Assembly (NCBI GenBank): GCA_963798505.1
Contig: CAWCTX010000009.1
Span: forward strand, 310,001-374,000
DNA: 64,000 nt
Direction of reading: 5' to 3'
Source: CAVWSM01 sp963798505
Lineage (GTDB): Bacteria; Actinomycetota; Actinomycetes; Jiangellales; Jiangellaceae
Shown in pieces: positions 1-9,021 of this stretch. Below the pieces are notes generated by a model, which saw only the letters and a program-made list of their open reading frames with translations, did no database searches and was not told the origin of the DNA. The stretch's first letter is position 1; each line of letters opens with the position of its first letter. The position numbers and the translations under genes are program-made.

Positions 1-1
1 G

Positions 2-556
2 CACCCGACATGGTGGATGAATCTGCTGACCACCAAGCCGTTGACGTTCGCGTCACTGCACGCTTGGCAGGGGACCATCGCCGAGCTGCTGGACGAGCTG
101 TTCGACCCGACCATGACGCTGGCCGACCTCGAGTGGCTGCGCGGCTCCTGGGACGGCCCGCTGGTCATCAAGGGTGTGCAGACGGTCTCCGACGCGGTCC
201 GCATGGTCGAGGCCGGAGCCGATGCGATCCTGCTGTCCAACCACGGCGGTCGCCAACTTGATCGCGCGCCGGTGCCACTACGACTGCTGCCCGACGTGGT
301 CGACAAGGTCGGTGACGACGCCGAGGTCTGGGTCGACACCGGCATCATGAGCGGTGCCGACATCGTCGCTGCGATCGCGCTGGGCGCCAAGGCGACGATG
401 GTCGGACGTGCCTACCTGTACGGCCTGATGGCCGGCGGCGAACGCGGCGTGGACCGCGCCGCGGAGATCCTGGCCGGTGAGGTCAGGCGCACCATGGCAC
501 TGCTCGGCGTGAGCCGGATCGACGAGCTCGGCCCGCAGCACATCCGGCTGCCCTGA
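2..556 (+). CDS. lldD: L-lactate dehydrogenase (FMN-dependent), C-terminal part
   Basis: The reading frame is open from the window edge, so the N-terminus lies outside; 184 residues are visible. They carry the end of the FMN-dependent alpha-hydroxyacid dehydrogenase TIM barrel: the strand with the FMN-contacting lysine (VIKGVQ), the active-site block SNHGGRQLD with the catalytic His and substrate Arg, then VDTGIMSGADIVAAIALGA and the phosphate-binding GRAYLYGLMAGG. This order and wording match the mycobacterial LldD group, which oxidises L-lactate to pyruvate and passes electrons to the respiratory chain. A lactate 2-monooxygenase of the same fold is the main alternative. No neighbour on the same strand is visible. 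Confidence 0.9.
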   Translation, partial: HPTWWMNLLTTKPLTFASLHAWQGTIAELLDELFDPTMTLADLEWLRGSWDGPLVIKGVQTVSDAVRMVEAGADAILLSNHGGRQLDRAPVPLRLLPDVVDKVGDDAEVWVDTGIMSGADIVAAIALGAKATMVGRAYLYGLMAGGERGVDRAAEILAGEVRRTMALLGVSRIDELGPQHIRLP

Positions 557-569
557 CGCGCGACCCGTG

Positions 570-1394
570 TCAGCCGCGCTTGATGCGTCCACGCAACGCC
601 GCGAAGCACAGCCACATGCTGACGGCACCGACGGCACCAACGGCGAGCAGGGCTTGGCCGAGCTCCTCCCACTCCCAGCCGCGGTAGATCAGGGAGCGCA
701 GGCCCTCGAGCAGATAGGTGACCGGGTTGAGCGCGGCGACAGTGTCGAGCCAGCCGGACAGCTGCTCTCGCGGGACATAGGACGACGTGAGGAACAGGAA
801 CGGGAAGAACAGCAGGAAGCTGGAGTTGACCGCCGCCGGGTTGCCGGTCTTGAGGGCGATCGCATAGCCGAAGCCGGCGAACGCGAGGCTCCACAGACCC
901 GCGAGCGCGATGAAGGCGAGCACGCCGAGCGGCCCGGTTTCGAATCGGACTCCGAGGATGAAGCCCACGGCCAGGATGGGGAGCGTCAACACGCAGGCCA
1001 CTGCCACGTCGGCCGCCAGGTGCCCGAGCAGGATGGCAAGCCGTCGGATCGGCGTCAGCAACAGCCGGTCGAAGTAGCCGTCCTGCACGTCAAGCACCAG
1101 CGCATAGGCCCTGGACACGCCGGTGACACCGAGCAGGATGGCCGTCGGCATCTGGAACGCGGTGAAGTCGAACCCGGGAATGGTGGTCTCGGTCAGGTCC
1201 GAAAGCGTGCCGATGTTGACCAAGAAGAAGAACAGCGCGATGAAGATCGGCGGGATCACCGCCTCCACGTCGCGAGGAACGGCGCGCAATGACCGGCCGG
1301 CAATGGATGCGACGTCGTGGATGAAGCCGGCGGGACGCGCCCGGATGGTGCTGGGCTTGACCGGGACGGGCAGGTTGGCGTCGAGCGTGGTCAT
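570..1394 (-). CDS. ABC-2 type exporter permease (DrrB-like)
   Basis: A 274-residue membrane protein with about six hydrophobic segments. It has the usual ABC-2 permease layout: a cytosolic N-terminus, a first membrane segment near residue 50 (PPIFIALFFFLVNIG), a conserved RLLLTPIRR loop after the second segment, and a last segment before the basic tail RGRIKRG. It partners the ATPase encoded just upstream, whose stop overlaps this start by 4 bases, so the two are translationally coupled. Family members export drugs or lipids; the substrate here cannot be read from sequence. Confidence 0.88.
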   Translation of the reverse strand: MTTLDANLPVPVKPSTIRARPAGFIHDVASIAGRSLRAVPRDVEAVIPPIFIALFFFLVNIGTLSDLTETTIPGFDFTAFQMPTAILLGVTGVSRAYALVLDVQDGYFDRLLLTPIRRLAILLGHLAADVAVACVLTLPILAVGFILGVRFETGPLGVLAFIALAGLWSLAFAGFGYAIALKTGNPAAVNSSFLLFFPFLFLTSSYVPREQLSGWLDTVAALNPVTYLLEGLRSLIYRGWEWEELGQALLAVGAVGAVSMWLCFAALRGRIKRG

Positions 1395-2395
1395 CGGGTC
1401 ACCTCCGCGCTCTCGGCCCGCGCAGTGCGGTCCGCAGCATCGTCGTCGAACGACTCCTCCGTCTGGATGTGCGTGCCAGTCATCTCGAGGAACACGTCGT
1501 CGAGAGTGGGCGTGCGTAACGTGAGGTGGCGCACTGGGACCCCGCAGCTGTCGAGGGCGACGGCGACCGGTCCGATGGTCGCGGCGCCGTCGGTGGCCGT
1601 GATGACCAGCTCGTTGCCGCGCGCCTCGACGCCTTCAACACCCGTCAGGCGCTCGACCGCCGTGCGCGCGGCCGCCGGATTGCCGTCGAAACGGGCCAGG
1701 ATGACGTCGTTGCCGATGCTGCGCTTGAGGTCGGTCGGGCTGCCCTCGGCCACGAGCCTTCCGTCGTTGATGATGCCGACACGATCGGCGAGGGCGTCGG
1801 CCTCCTCGAGATATTGCGTCGTCAAGAAGATCGTCATGTCCAGCTCGGTGTTGAGCCGACGCACTTCGTCCCACACACGTGCCCGGCTCGCCGGGTCGAG
1901 CCCGGTGGTGGGCTCGTCGAGGAACAGCACTCTGGGGTTGTGCACGAGTGCGGCCGCCAGGTCGAGGCGGCGTCGCATGCCACCGGAATAGGTGCTGATG
2001 CGGCGTCCGAGCGCATCGCCGATGTCGACCAGCTGGGCGAACGCCGTCATCCGCTGGTCGATCTCGGCGTTGGACAGGCCATAGAGCCGGCCCTGCAGGC
2101 GAAGTAGCTCGTCGCCCGTCTGTTTGGGGTCGAGCGCGGCGTCCTGCAGCGCGACGCCGATGTTGAGGCGCACCTGCCCGGGGCTAGTGGCCACGTCGTG
2201 GCCTGCAACGACTGCCCGGCCGCTGGTCGGCGCAAGCAGCGTGCACAGCACTCGCACCGTGGTGGACTTTCCGGCGCCGTTGGGCCCGAGGAAGCCATAG
2301 ATCTCACCGTGCCTGATCTCCAGATCAAGCTGATCGACCGCGGTCACGGTATCGAACTCGCGGACCAGCTTTTCGGTCACAATTGTCGCATTCAC
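1391..2395 (-). CDS. ABC exporter ATPase (DrrA-like)
   Basis: 334 residues with all motifs of a daunorubicin-resistance type ATPase: Walker A GPNGAGKST near residue 40, signature YSGGMRRRLDLAAAL near 140, Walker B VLFLDEPTTGLD just after, and the switch region TTQYLEEADALADR. A C-terminal extension of about 100 residues is typical of the DrrA subfamily. It would energise the permease encoded downstream with a 4-base overlap. No dedicated regulator is adjacent; the divergent neighbour is a VOC protein. Confidence 0.92.
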   Translation of the reverse strand: MNATIVTEKLVREFDTVTAVDQLDLEIRHGEIYGFLGPNGAGKSTTVRVLCTLLAPTSGRAVVAGHDVATSPGQVRLNIGVALQDAALDPKQTGDELLRLQGRLYGLSNAEIDQRMTAFAQLVDIGDALGRRISTYSGGMRRRLDLAAALVHNPRVLFLDEPTTGLDPASRARVWDEVRRLNTELDMTIFLTTQYLEEADALADRVGIINDGRLVAEGSPTDLKRSIGNDVILARFDGNPAAARTAVERLTGVEGVEARGNELVITATDGAATIGPVAVALDSCGVPVRHLTLRTPTLDDVFLEMTGTHIQTEESFDDDAADRTARAESAEVTR

Positions 2396-2497
2396 CTTGG
2401 ACTACCTCACCCCTCGGATGGCCTCTGACCTGCCCAGTTGAGTGCTCGCCACGCTAGCGTTCGGCACTGACAGTCCGACCCGACCGAGGAGCGTTCG

Positions 2498-2911
2498 GTG
2501 GCCACTCGACTCAACCCGTACCTGAGCTTTCCCGGCAACGCGCGCGACGCCATGGAGTTCTACAAGGGAGTCTTCGGCGGCACGCTGGTGATGAACACAT
2601 TCGGCGAGTTCGGCAGCGACGACGCGGCCTACGCCGACAAGATCATGCACGGTCAGCTCGAGACCGACAGCGGGTTCACCCTGATGGGCGCCGACAACCC
2701 GCCCGGCACGGAGCACAGTCCGGGCAACAACTTCGCGGTCAGCCTGAGCGGCGACGATGCCGACGCGCTGCGTTCCTACTGGAGCAAGCTTTCCGAGGGT
2801 GGCTCGGTGTCCGTGCCCCTGGAGAAGCAGATGTGGGGCGATGAGTTCGGTATGTGCAGCGACCGGTTCGGCATCGCATGGATGGTGAACATCGGGGCGC
2901 CGCGAGCCTGA
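2498..2911 (+). CDS. VOC family protein (PhnB/glyoxalase-like)
   Basis: 137 residues of the PhnB-like vicinal-oxygen-chelate fold: N-terminal YLSFPGNARDAMEFYKGVFGG, the central HGQLETDSGFTLMGAD and a C-terminal WGDEFGMCSDRFGIAWMVNI. PhnB-type proteins usually act as small-molecule binding or modifying dimers; few have a proven reaction, so no substrate is proposed. GTG start at 2498 is chosen because GAGGA lies 7 bases upstream and the protein begins exactly at the usual family N-terminus. Intact and free-standing. Confidence 0.85.
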   Translation: MATRLNPYLSFPGNARDAMEFYKGVFGGTLVMNTFGEFGSDDAAYADKIMHGQLETDSGFTLMGADNPPGTEHSPGNNFAVSLSGDDADALRSYWSKLSEGGSVSVPLEKQMWGDEFGMCSDRFGIAWMVNIGAPRA

Positions 2912-2925
2912 TCGGTCATCGTTGG

Positions 2926-3525
2926 TCACTGCACGACCCGATACATCAGGTGCGTGGCCCACGGCGACTGCCTGGCGCTGACCTGCTCGAGAATCACCGT
3001 TTCGTCGAAGCCGTCGAACAGGCGCTTCCCGGCCCCGAGGATCACGGGCGCGATCGACACCGTGAGCTCCTCGACATGGCCGCCGCGCAGCGCCTGACGG
3101 ATCATGTCGGCTCCGCCCATGACCACGACGTTCCTGTCGCCCGCCCTGTCACGCGCCTGGGTGAGTGCCTTCTCGAACCCGTCGACGAACGTGAAACCCG
3201 CGTCGGGCGCGGGTGCGTCGCCGGGGCGGTGGGTGACGATGAAGAACGGCACGTCCCAGGGGTTGCTGCCACCCCATGCCTCTGCGGCCTCATACGTGCT
3301 GCGTCCACCGATCACAGCGCCGAGGTTGGCGAAAGCCTCGTCGAGCAGCTCCTTGTCGACGCCGGTCGCCTCGCCGGTCGGCTGCTCGGCATAGCTCCAC
3401 GGTCCCCCGAAGACCCAGTAGTGCAGACGCTCACCCCCCACGCCGAGGCCGACGCCAGGTCCGTCGTCGGGACCCGCGACGTAACCGTCGAGCGACGTAG
3501 TGATCTGTGCGACGACTTTGCCCAT
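2926..3525 (-). CDS. Dihydrofolate reductase family protein (RibD C-terminal domain)
   Basis: 199 residues of the RibD_C/DHFR-like fold: start MGKVVAQITTSLDGYVAGPDD, an NADPH-binding GGRSTYEAAEAWGG, and near the C-terminus VVMGGADMIRQALRGGHVEELTVSIAPVILGAGKRLF. These stand-alone proteins are NAD(P)H reductases of unknown substrate; true folate or riboflavin roles are unlikely because the deaminase half of RibD is absent. An upstream ATG would add 10 residues, but ATG at 3525 has an AGGGTGAGG ribosome site directly before it and starts at the family N-terminus. Confidence 0.87.
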   Translation of the reverse strand: MGKVVAQITTSLDGYVAGPDDGPGVGLGVGGERLHYWVFGGPWSYAEQPTGEATGVDKELLDEAFANLGAVIGGRSTYEAAEAWGGSNPWDVPFFIVTHRPGDAPAPDAGFTFVDGFEKALTQARDRAGDRNVVVMGGADMIRQALRGGHVEELTVSIAPVILGAGKRLFDGFDETVILEQVSARQSPWATHLMYRVVQ

Positions 3526-3601
3526 GACCTCACCCTTCCCATGCGACGCCGACATAGACCGACCCGGCGCTGAGAACTCATCGGCAACGGCCGGCGTCGG
3601 T

Positions 3602-4787
3602 TCACTCGGCGCGCAGCGCGACGACCGGATCGAGTCGGCCGGCTCTGCGGGCCGGCGCCACGCCGAAGAACACGCCCACCGCCACTGAGACGGCGAAGGC
3701 CAGCACTGGTGACCACCACGCGATCTGGGCCGGCAGCGGGGAGAACCGCTCGACCAGTAGCGGACGCCGCGATGCCCAGCGCGATACCCAGCAGGCCGCC
3801 GAGCGTCGTGAGCAGCACGGCCTCGACGAGGAACTGCAGGATCACGTCGCGTTGCCGCGCGCCCAGCGCCTTGCGCAGACCGATCTCGCGCGTCCGCTCG
3901 CGTACGGACACCAGCATGATGTTGGACACCCCGACACCACCGACGAGCAGTGATATCCCGGCGATCGCGGCCAGCACGAGCGTGAGCAGCGAGAGGATGC
4001 GCCCGATCGTGCCAAGGATCTGCGTCTGGGTGACCGCGGAGAACTCCTCGCCCTCGTATTTGGCGCGCAGCGCGTCGACGAGGCGCTCCTGAAGCTCGTC
4101 GATGCCGCTCGTCGTGGGCGCCTTGACCGCGAGCGCGTCGATGCGATCGACGGAGAAGAGCCGCTGCGCCGCAGTGACCGGCACGAGCACCTCACGGTTG
4201 CGGTCGACGCCGAACGTGGTGCCGACGTCCGCGAGCACACCCATGACCCGGAACCTCACGCCCGAGATCGTGATGGTGCGGCCGAGCGGGTCGACGTCGC
4301 CGAACAGCTCGCTCGCGGTGGCTGAGCCGAGCACCGCGACGCGTCGGCGGGTGTCGACGTCGGAGGCGGAGAAGAACTCACCGCGGGCCACGGGTCGGTC
4401 GAAGACGTTGGGGACGTTCTCATTCGTGCCGAGCACGTTGACGAATGCGCTCGTGTTCCCGACGCGGACCTGCTCCCCCGACGTCAGGCTGGTGGCGACA
4501 GCCTGCGGGTTGCCGACGACACGGCCGAGCAGCTGGACGTCGTCGAGCTCCAGGCGGCTGACAGTAGGGGCAGAGCCCAGCTCGAACCGTCCAGGCACAA
4601 CGAAGATGAGGTTGGCACCGAGGCCCTCCACCTGCCGTTCGACCTCGTTCTTGGCACCGCTGCCGATGGCCACGAGCACGACCACCGCGGACACGCCGAT
4701 GATGACCCCGATCATCGTGAGCAGGCTGCGCAACCGGTTGGCCCGTACGGCATCCAGCGCCACCCGAAATGCCTCGGCGGTCCTCAT
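3602..4787 (-). pseudogene. MacB/FtsX-like ABC permease, frameshifted near its end
   Basis: The first about 340 residues are a MacB-type permease: N-terminal membrane segment (LLTMIGVIIGVSAVVVL), a large MacB_PCD extracytoplasmic domain, then FtsX segments including VREREIGLRKALG-type text (RERTREIGLRKALGARQRD). After GIALGIAAS the frame changes near 3762; the other frame then reads LLVERFSPLP and a normal end VVALRAE followed by TGA at 3602. Removing one C from a CC pair restores a standard family protein. Partner of the ATPase at 4784-5491 (4-base overlap) and the adaptor upstream. Whether it is truly broken or a sequence error cannot be told here. Confidence 0.85.
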
Positions 4788-5491
4788 GGCGCACCGTCCC
4801 GCGGCGAGCCGAGCGCGCTGTCATGCTCGATCAGGCCGTCTCGGACGCGGATCTGGCGACTGGCTGCGGCGGCCACATCGGCCTCGTGGGTGACGATCAC
4901 GACCGCGACCTGGCGTTCCTCGTTGAGCTGTCGGAACAGTCTGAGGATCTCGGCACTGGTCTCCGAATCAAGGTTTCCGGTTGGTTCGTCCGCAAGGACG
5001 ATCGCCGGTTCACCGACAAGCGCCCGCGCGATCGCGACGCGCTGCTGCTCGCCGCCGGAGAGCTGGGTGGGGCGGTGCTTCATGCGATTGGCGAGCCCGA
5101 CCGCATTCAAGGCATCGGCGGCGATCCTGCGCCGCTCCGTCGCCCGAAGCCCCCGGTAGACCAGCGGCAACGCCACGTTATCCAATGCACTCGTACGCGG
5201 CAGGAGATGGAACGACTGGAAGACGAACCCGACTGTCTGGTTGCGCACCTCGGCCAGCTCATGGTCGGACAGCTCGGAGACATCCACTCCGCCCACGCTG
5301 AGGGTGCCGCTGGTCGGCTTGTCGAGACAACCCATCACGTTCATCAGCGTCGACTTGCCAGAGCCGGACGGTCCGAGGATCGCGGTGAGCTCGCCAGGGT
5401 CGATGCGGAGCGAGACTCCGCGCAGCGCGTCGACCCGTACTCCATCCATGGCGTAGGTCCGCGTCACATCCACGGCTTCGACCGCGGTCAT
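4784..5491 (-). CDS. ABC transporter ATPase, MacB/LolD type
   Basis: 235 residues with Walker A GPSGSGKSTLMN, Q-loop FVFQSFHLL, signature LSGGEQQRVAIARAL, Walker B VLADEPTGNLDS and H-switch VIVTHEADVA: the full set for the MacB/LolD/FtsE group that powers FtsX-like permeases. The open frame extends about 70 codons upstream in low-complexity shadow text, so ATG at 5491 (MTAVEAVDVTRTY) is chosen as it fits the family start. It sits between the adaptor gene (8-base gap) and the permease (4-base overlap), forming an adaptor-ATPase-permease operon. Confidence 0.9.
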   Translation of the reverse strand: MTAVEAVDVTRTYAMDGVRVDALRGVSLRIDPGELTAILGPSGSGKSTLMNVMGCLDKPTSGTLSVGGVDVSELSDHELAEVRNQTVGFVFQSFHLLPRTSALDNVALPLVYRGLRATERRRIAADALNAVGLANRMKHRPTQLSGGEQQRVAIARALVGEPAIVLADEPTGNLDSETSAEILRLFRQLNEERQVAVVIVTHEADVAAAASRQIRVRDGLIEHDSALGSPRDGAP

Positions 5492-5498
5492 GGCGATG

Positions 5499-6849
5499 TC
5501 ACCCGTCGATGTCCTGACCGTCGCGCACCTGGTCGGCGCCACGGACCACGATCTCGTCGCCCTCGGAGAGTCCTTGCAGGATCTGCACAGTGGACTCGCC
5601 TTGGGCGCCAAGCCGTACGTACTGGCGACGTGCGACGTCGTCGACGACAAGCCAGACCGAGTCGCGTGAACCGTCCCGCACAACCGAGGAGACCGGCACC
5701 GACAAGACATCCGTGGCCTCGCGCACGCGCAGGTCGACGATGGCGCTCATTCCTGGCAGAGGCGACGGGGCGGGCTCGCCTTCGGCGGTGGTCCCGGCAC
5801 CCAGCGTCAGCCGCACGCGATAGCTCACTCCCCCGCTGGCTGATGTCGTCGGCGCCACGTCGACGCTGGTCACTCCGACGTCGTAGGTCGCGCCAGGCAA
5901 CGCATCGAGCTCGGCTGTGCCGGCCACGCCGGGCTGCACCAGCAGGACGTCGGTCTCGTCCACCTCCGCCGTCATGCCGAGCGTGGACACGTCGGTGAGC
6001 GTGGCAACCACCTGGCCACGCGTCACGGGGCTACCAACGGCCACCGTGCTCACGGCGGTTGCGGCGGTGCCGGTGTCGGAGGCCGAGTCCTCGAGCACAT
6101 CCTCGGCGGCGCTGGCGAGCGCCGGCGGCAACCCGGGAATGGGCGTTCCGCCGGCGCCTGTGCCGCCCGCAGCTCCGAGCGAGACGATGCCGCCCACAGG
6201 GGCGCGAACCTCCAAGGCATCGACCGTTGCCTGGGCAGCGTTGACCGCGGCGAGCGTCTGGACCCGTTGGGCGGCGCCGAGCGACGACAACGCGTCGGAG
6301 AGGCTGCCGAGCCCGGCGTTGAGCTGTCGGATTGCCCGATCGGCGTCGGACCGGGCAGCGGCAAAGTCGGCTTCAGCGGTCGCCAAGGCGGCTAGTGCTT
6401 GGGCCCGGGCCGCGGCGTCCGGGATGGCCTGTGCCGCCTCGCGGGCCGCGCTGAACGCGGCGGCGGCACGCGCGTCCGTGCGCGCTGCCTGAGTCGACAC
6501 CGGAATCGCTCCAAGCTCGACGTCTGCCGCAGCCGCGGCGGACACGTCGGCCTCCTGCGCCTGGGTGAGCTGCTGTTGGGCCTCCGGCGAGGCGATCCGG
6601 AGGAGTACGGCACCCGGCACTGACCTGCTGGCCGTCACCGACGAGGAGCTCGCCGATCTGCCCGTCGGCGGCGGCACTCACGGACGCGGAGGCCTTGGCC
6701 GTCACGGCGGCAGGGGCCTCGACCACCTCGACGACATCCGCCCGCTGCACCTGACCGGTCTCGATGCCGCTGTCGTCGCCCGCGGTGCACGCCGTGGCTG
6801 CCAGGACCGACACGACCACGACGGCAAGGAGACCGGCTGCACGGGGCAC
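5499..6849 (-). pseudogene. MacA/HlyD-like adaptor lipoprotein, frameshifted
   Basis: Restored, this is a periplasmic-adaptor style protein of about 449 residues. It starts at GTG 6849 with a lipoprotein signal (hydrophobic run ending LAATAC), then a beta-barrel/lipoyl half (VTAKASASVSAAADGQIGEL), a long Ala-rich coiled coil, the second lipoyl half (VDALEVRAPVGGIVSL) and a membrane-proximal domain ending QVRDGQDIDG. The frame changes at 6613-6615, where GGG in the coding strand instead of GG gives one extra base; the two halves then join as VSAGAVLLRI. First gene of the MacAB-like operon, divergent from trkH by only 53 bases. Confidence 0.82.
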
Positions 6850-6902
6850 AGGATCATCGTAGGTTTGACGCGCGCCAATCGAGCCGCGAGCGGAGGTAGG
6901 CG

Positions 6903-8237
6903 ATGGCACGCTCCCGGTTGATCACCCCGACGCGCGCCGTTCCGATGGCCTTCCTGGCAGTCATCGCAGTCGGCACCCTCCTCCTGATGCTTCCCGTATC
7001 GAGTGCGAGCGGCAAGGTCGTGCCCCTGACGACGGCGGCGTTCACCGCGACGTCGGCGACTACCGTCACCGGCCTCACAGTGGTTGACACGGCGACCCAC
7101 TGGAGTGGCTTCGGCGAGGTCGTGATCCTCGTGCTGATCCAGCTCGGCGGACTCGGCATCATGACCTCCGCGACTCTGTTGATCATCGCGGTGAGCCGCC
7201 GCCTTGGCATCCGTACACGACTTATCGCCGAGGGTGAGCACAAAGCGCTGTCGTTCGGCAATGTGCGCACCGTGCTGCGGCGGATCGCCGCCCTGTTCCT
7301 GGGCTTCGAGGCGGTGCTCGCCTTGTGGTTGGCGGTGCGCTTTGTCGTTGCGTACGACTATGACGTCGCCAGCGCGTTCTGGCATGGACTGTTCCACTCC
7401 ATATCGGCCTTCAACAACGCAGGATTCGCGCTGTACTCGAACAGCCTCATGGACTTCGTCGATGACTGGTGGATATGTTTCCCGATCGCCTTGGCAGTGA
7501 TCTTCGGAGGTTTGGGCTTCCCCGTCCTCGTCGAGCTGTTTCGTGAGCGAGCCCATCCCCGGAGCTGGAGCGTCACCACCAAGCTGACCGTCGGGGGCTC
7601 AGGCCTCTTGTTTGTGTTTGGGACCCTGTACTTCTTGGTGGCCGAATGGTCCAACGACGAGACACTCGGCCCGCTGGGGGTGTCGACCAAGCTGCTCGCC
7701 GGGTTCTTCACGGGAGTGATGCCACGCAGCGCCGGGTTCAACGTCATCGATGTCAGCGAGATGGGTGCGAACAGCTGGATGGTCACCGACGCCTTGATGT
7801 TCATCGGTGCAGGGAGCGCCGGCACGTCCGGTGGCATCAAGGTGACGACGTTCATGCTGCTCGCGTTCGTCATGCTGGCGGAGGTGCGCGGCGAGCCCGA
7901 CGTCACGGTGGGCACCCGCCGCGTCGGCTACGACGTGCAGCGGCAGGCCCTGACCGTGGCACTGTTCGCGGTCGGGCTCGTCGCGTTCGGGACGCTCGTG
8001 GTCCGCCAGATCACGGACCTCGATCTTGATCGGGTGCTGTTCGAGGTCGTCTCCGCGTTCGGCACCACGGGTTTGTCGACGGGCATCACCAGCGATCTGC
8101 CGGCGTCTGCGCAGTGGATCCTGATGGTGCTCATGTTCCTGGGTCGAGTCGGCACAATCACCGCAGTCGCCGCACTGGCGCTGCACTCGCAGTCACGGCT
8201 CTATCGTCTGCCAGAAGAACGAGTCATCGTGGGATAG
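6903..8237 (+). CDS. TrkH/KtrB-family potassium uptake channel subunit
   Basis: 444 residues, with the four repeated pore units of the Trk/Ktr family visible by their selectivity-filter text: SATTVTGL, AFNNAGFALYS, MPRSAGFNVID and AFGTTGLSTGI. Each is flanked by membrane helices. The length and short N-terminus fit KtrB-like proteins of Gram-positive bacteria. It moves K+ (often with Na+) through the membrane under control of the RCK subunit encoded 8 bases downstream. GGAGG before the ATG supports the start. The two genes form a complete uptake system. Confidence 0.94.
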   Translation: MARSRLITPTRAVPMAFLAVIAVGTLLLMLPVSSASGKVVPLTTAAFTATSATTVTGLTVVDTATHWSGFGEVVILVLIQLGGLGIMTSATLLIIAVSRRLGIRTRLIAEGEHKALSFGNVRTVLRRIAALFLGFEAVLALWLAVRFVVAYDYDVASAFWHGLFHSISAFNNAGFALYSNSLMDFVDDWWICFPIALAVIFGGLGFPVLVELFRERAHPRSWSVTTKLTVGGSGLLFVFGTLYFLVAEWSNDETLGPLGVSTKLLAGFFTGVMPRSAGFNVIDVSEMGANSWMVTDALMFIGAGSAGTSGGIKVTTFMLLAFVMLAEVRGEPDVTVGTRRVGYDVQRQALTVALFAVGLVAFGTLVVRQITDLDLDRVLFEVVSAFGTTGLSTGITSDLPASAQWILMVLMFLGRVGTITAVAALALHSQSRLYRLPEERVIVG

Positions 8238-8244
8238 GGAAGCC

Positions 8245-8925
8245 ATGCCGCAACGCAACGACGTCCAGCCCGCCGACCTGAAAGGGGTCCTCGTGGTCGG
8301 CCTAGGCCGGTTCGGCACGGCCGTGGCCGAGTCTCTCGTCCAGCTCGGTCACGAGGTGCTCGCGATCGACTCCGACCCGGCGTTGGTCCGCGCTTACGCC
8401 GACAAGCTCACGTACGTCGTCGAAGCCGACGCCACCAGTGAGGAGGCATTGCGTCAGATCGGCGCCCACGAGTTCAGCACCGCGGTCGTCGGCATCGGCA
8501 CCGCGATCGAGGCGAGCATCCTCGCGACCTCGGCGCTCTTCGACATCGGCATCCCGCACATCCTGGCCAAGGCCATCAATCCCCAGCACGGTCGCATCCT
8601 GGCCCGCGTGGGCGCCCACGAAGTCGTCTATCCGGAGCATGCGATGGGCGAGCGGGTGGCCCACCTGGTCACCGGAAAGATGATCGACTTCATCGAGTTC
8701 GACGACGACTTCGCGCTCGTCAAGACGCGTGCTCCGGCCGAGGCGGTCAACCGGACACTGGCGGAGTCTGCGCTGCGCAGCAAGTACAACATCACTGTCG
8801 TCGGCACCAAGCGCCCCGGCGAGGACTTTGTCTATGCGCGCCCGGAGACGGTCGTCAAGGAGGGTGACCTGCTCATCGTGTGCGGCGAGACGGCGAACTG
8901 TGAGCGGTTCGCGGCGCGGACCTGA
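8245..8925 (+). CDS. TrkA/KtrA-family regulatory subunit (RCK protein)
   Basis: 226 residues: an N-terminal RCK Rossmann domain with the dinucleotide motif GLGRFGTAVAESL followed by an acidic residue ending strand 2 (AIDSDP), then a C-terminal TrkA_C domain (EGDLLIVCGETANCERF). Such rings bind ATP/ADP or NAD(H) and gate the TrkH/KtrB channel. It lies 8 bases after the channel gene on the same strand, so co-transcription is nearly certain. A single RCK plus TrkA_C unit, rather than the double unit of E. coli TrkA, fits the Ktr type. Confidence 0.94.
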   Translation: MPQRNDVQPADLKGVLVVGLGRFGTAVAESLVQLGHEVLAIDSDPALVRAYADKLTYVVEADATSEEALRQIGAHEFSTAVVGIGTAIEASILATSALFDIGIPHILAKAINPQHGRILARVGAHEVVYPEHAMGERVAHLVTGKMIDFIEFDDDFALVKTRAPAEAVNRTLAESALRSKYNITVVGTKRPGEDFVYARPETVVKEGDLLIVCGETANCERFAART

Positions 8926-9005
8926 GAGAGGGCGGTCGCGCAGGCTCAGCGGGCTGGAAATTGGCTTGTGGACGGCTACCACGCGTGACGCTGTGACCTG
9001 CTATT

Positions 9006-9021
9006 CTGGACGTATGTTCGA
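9006..9021 (+). promoter_or_regulatory. Weak LexA-like (SOS) site at the start of the first 13E12 gene
   Basis: The sequence CTGGAC-GTAT-GTTCGA has a perfect right half of the actinobacterial SOS box (CGAAC-N4-GTTCG) and a degraded left half. It overlaps the ATG at 9014. On its own this would be weak, but the second 13E12 copy in this window has a near-perfect box in an almost equivalent place. Confidence 0.35.

Noticed and set aside
3312..4787. 491-codon reading of the MacB permease running into the reductase gene
   Set aside because: After about residue 345 the text is Arg-rich shadow; the true C-terminus VVALRAE is in another frame ending at 3602.
4769..5998. 409-codon + strand frame
   Set aside because: Antisense of the MacB-type ATPase and adaptor genes; no family resemblance.
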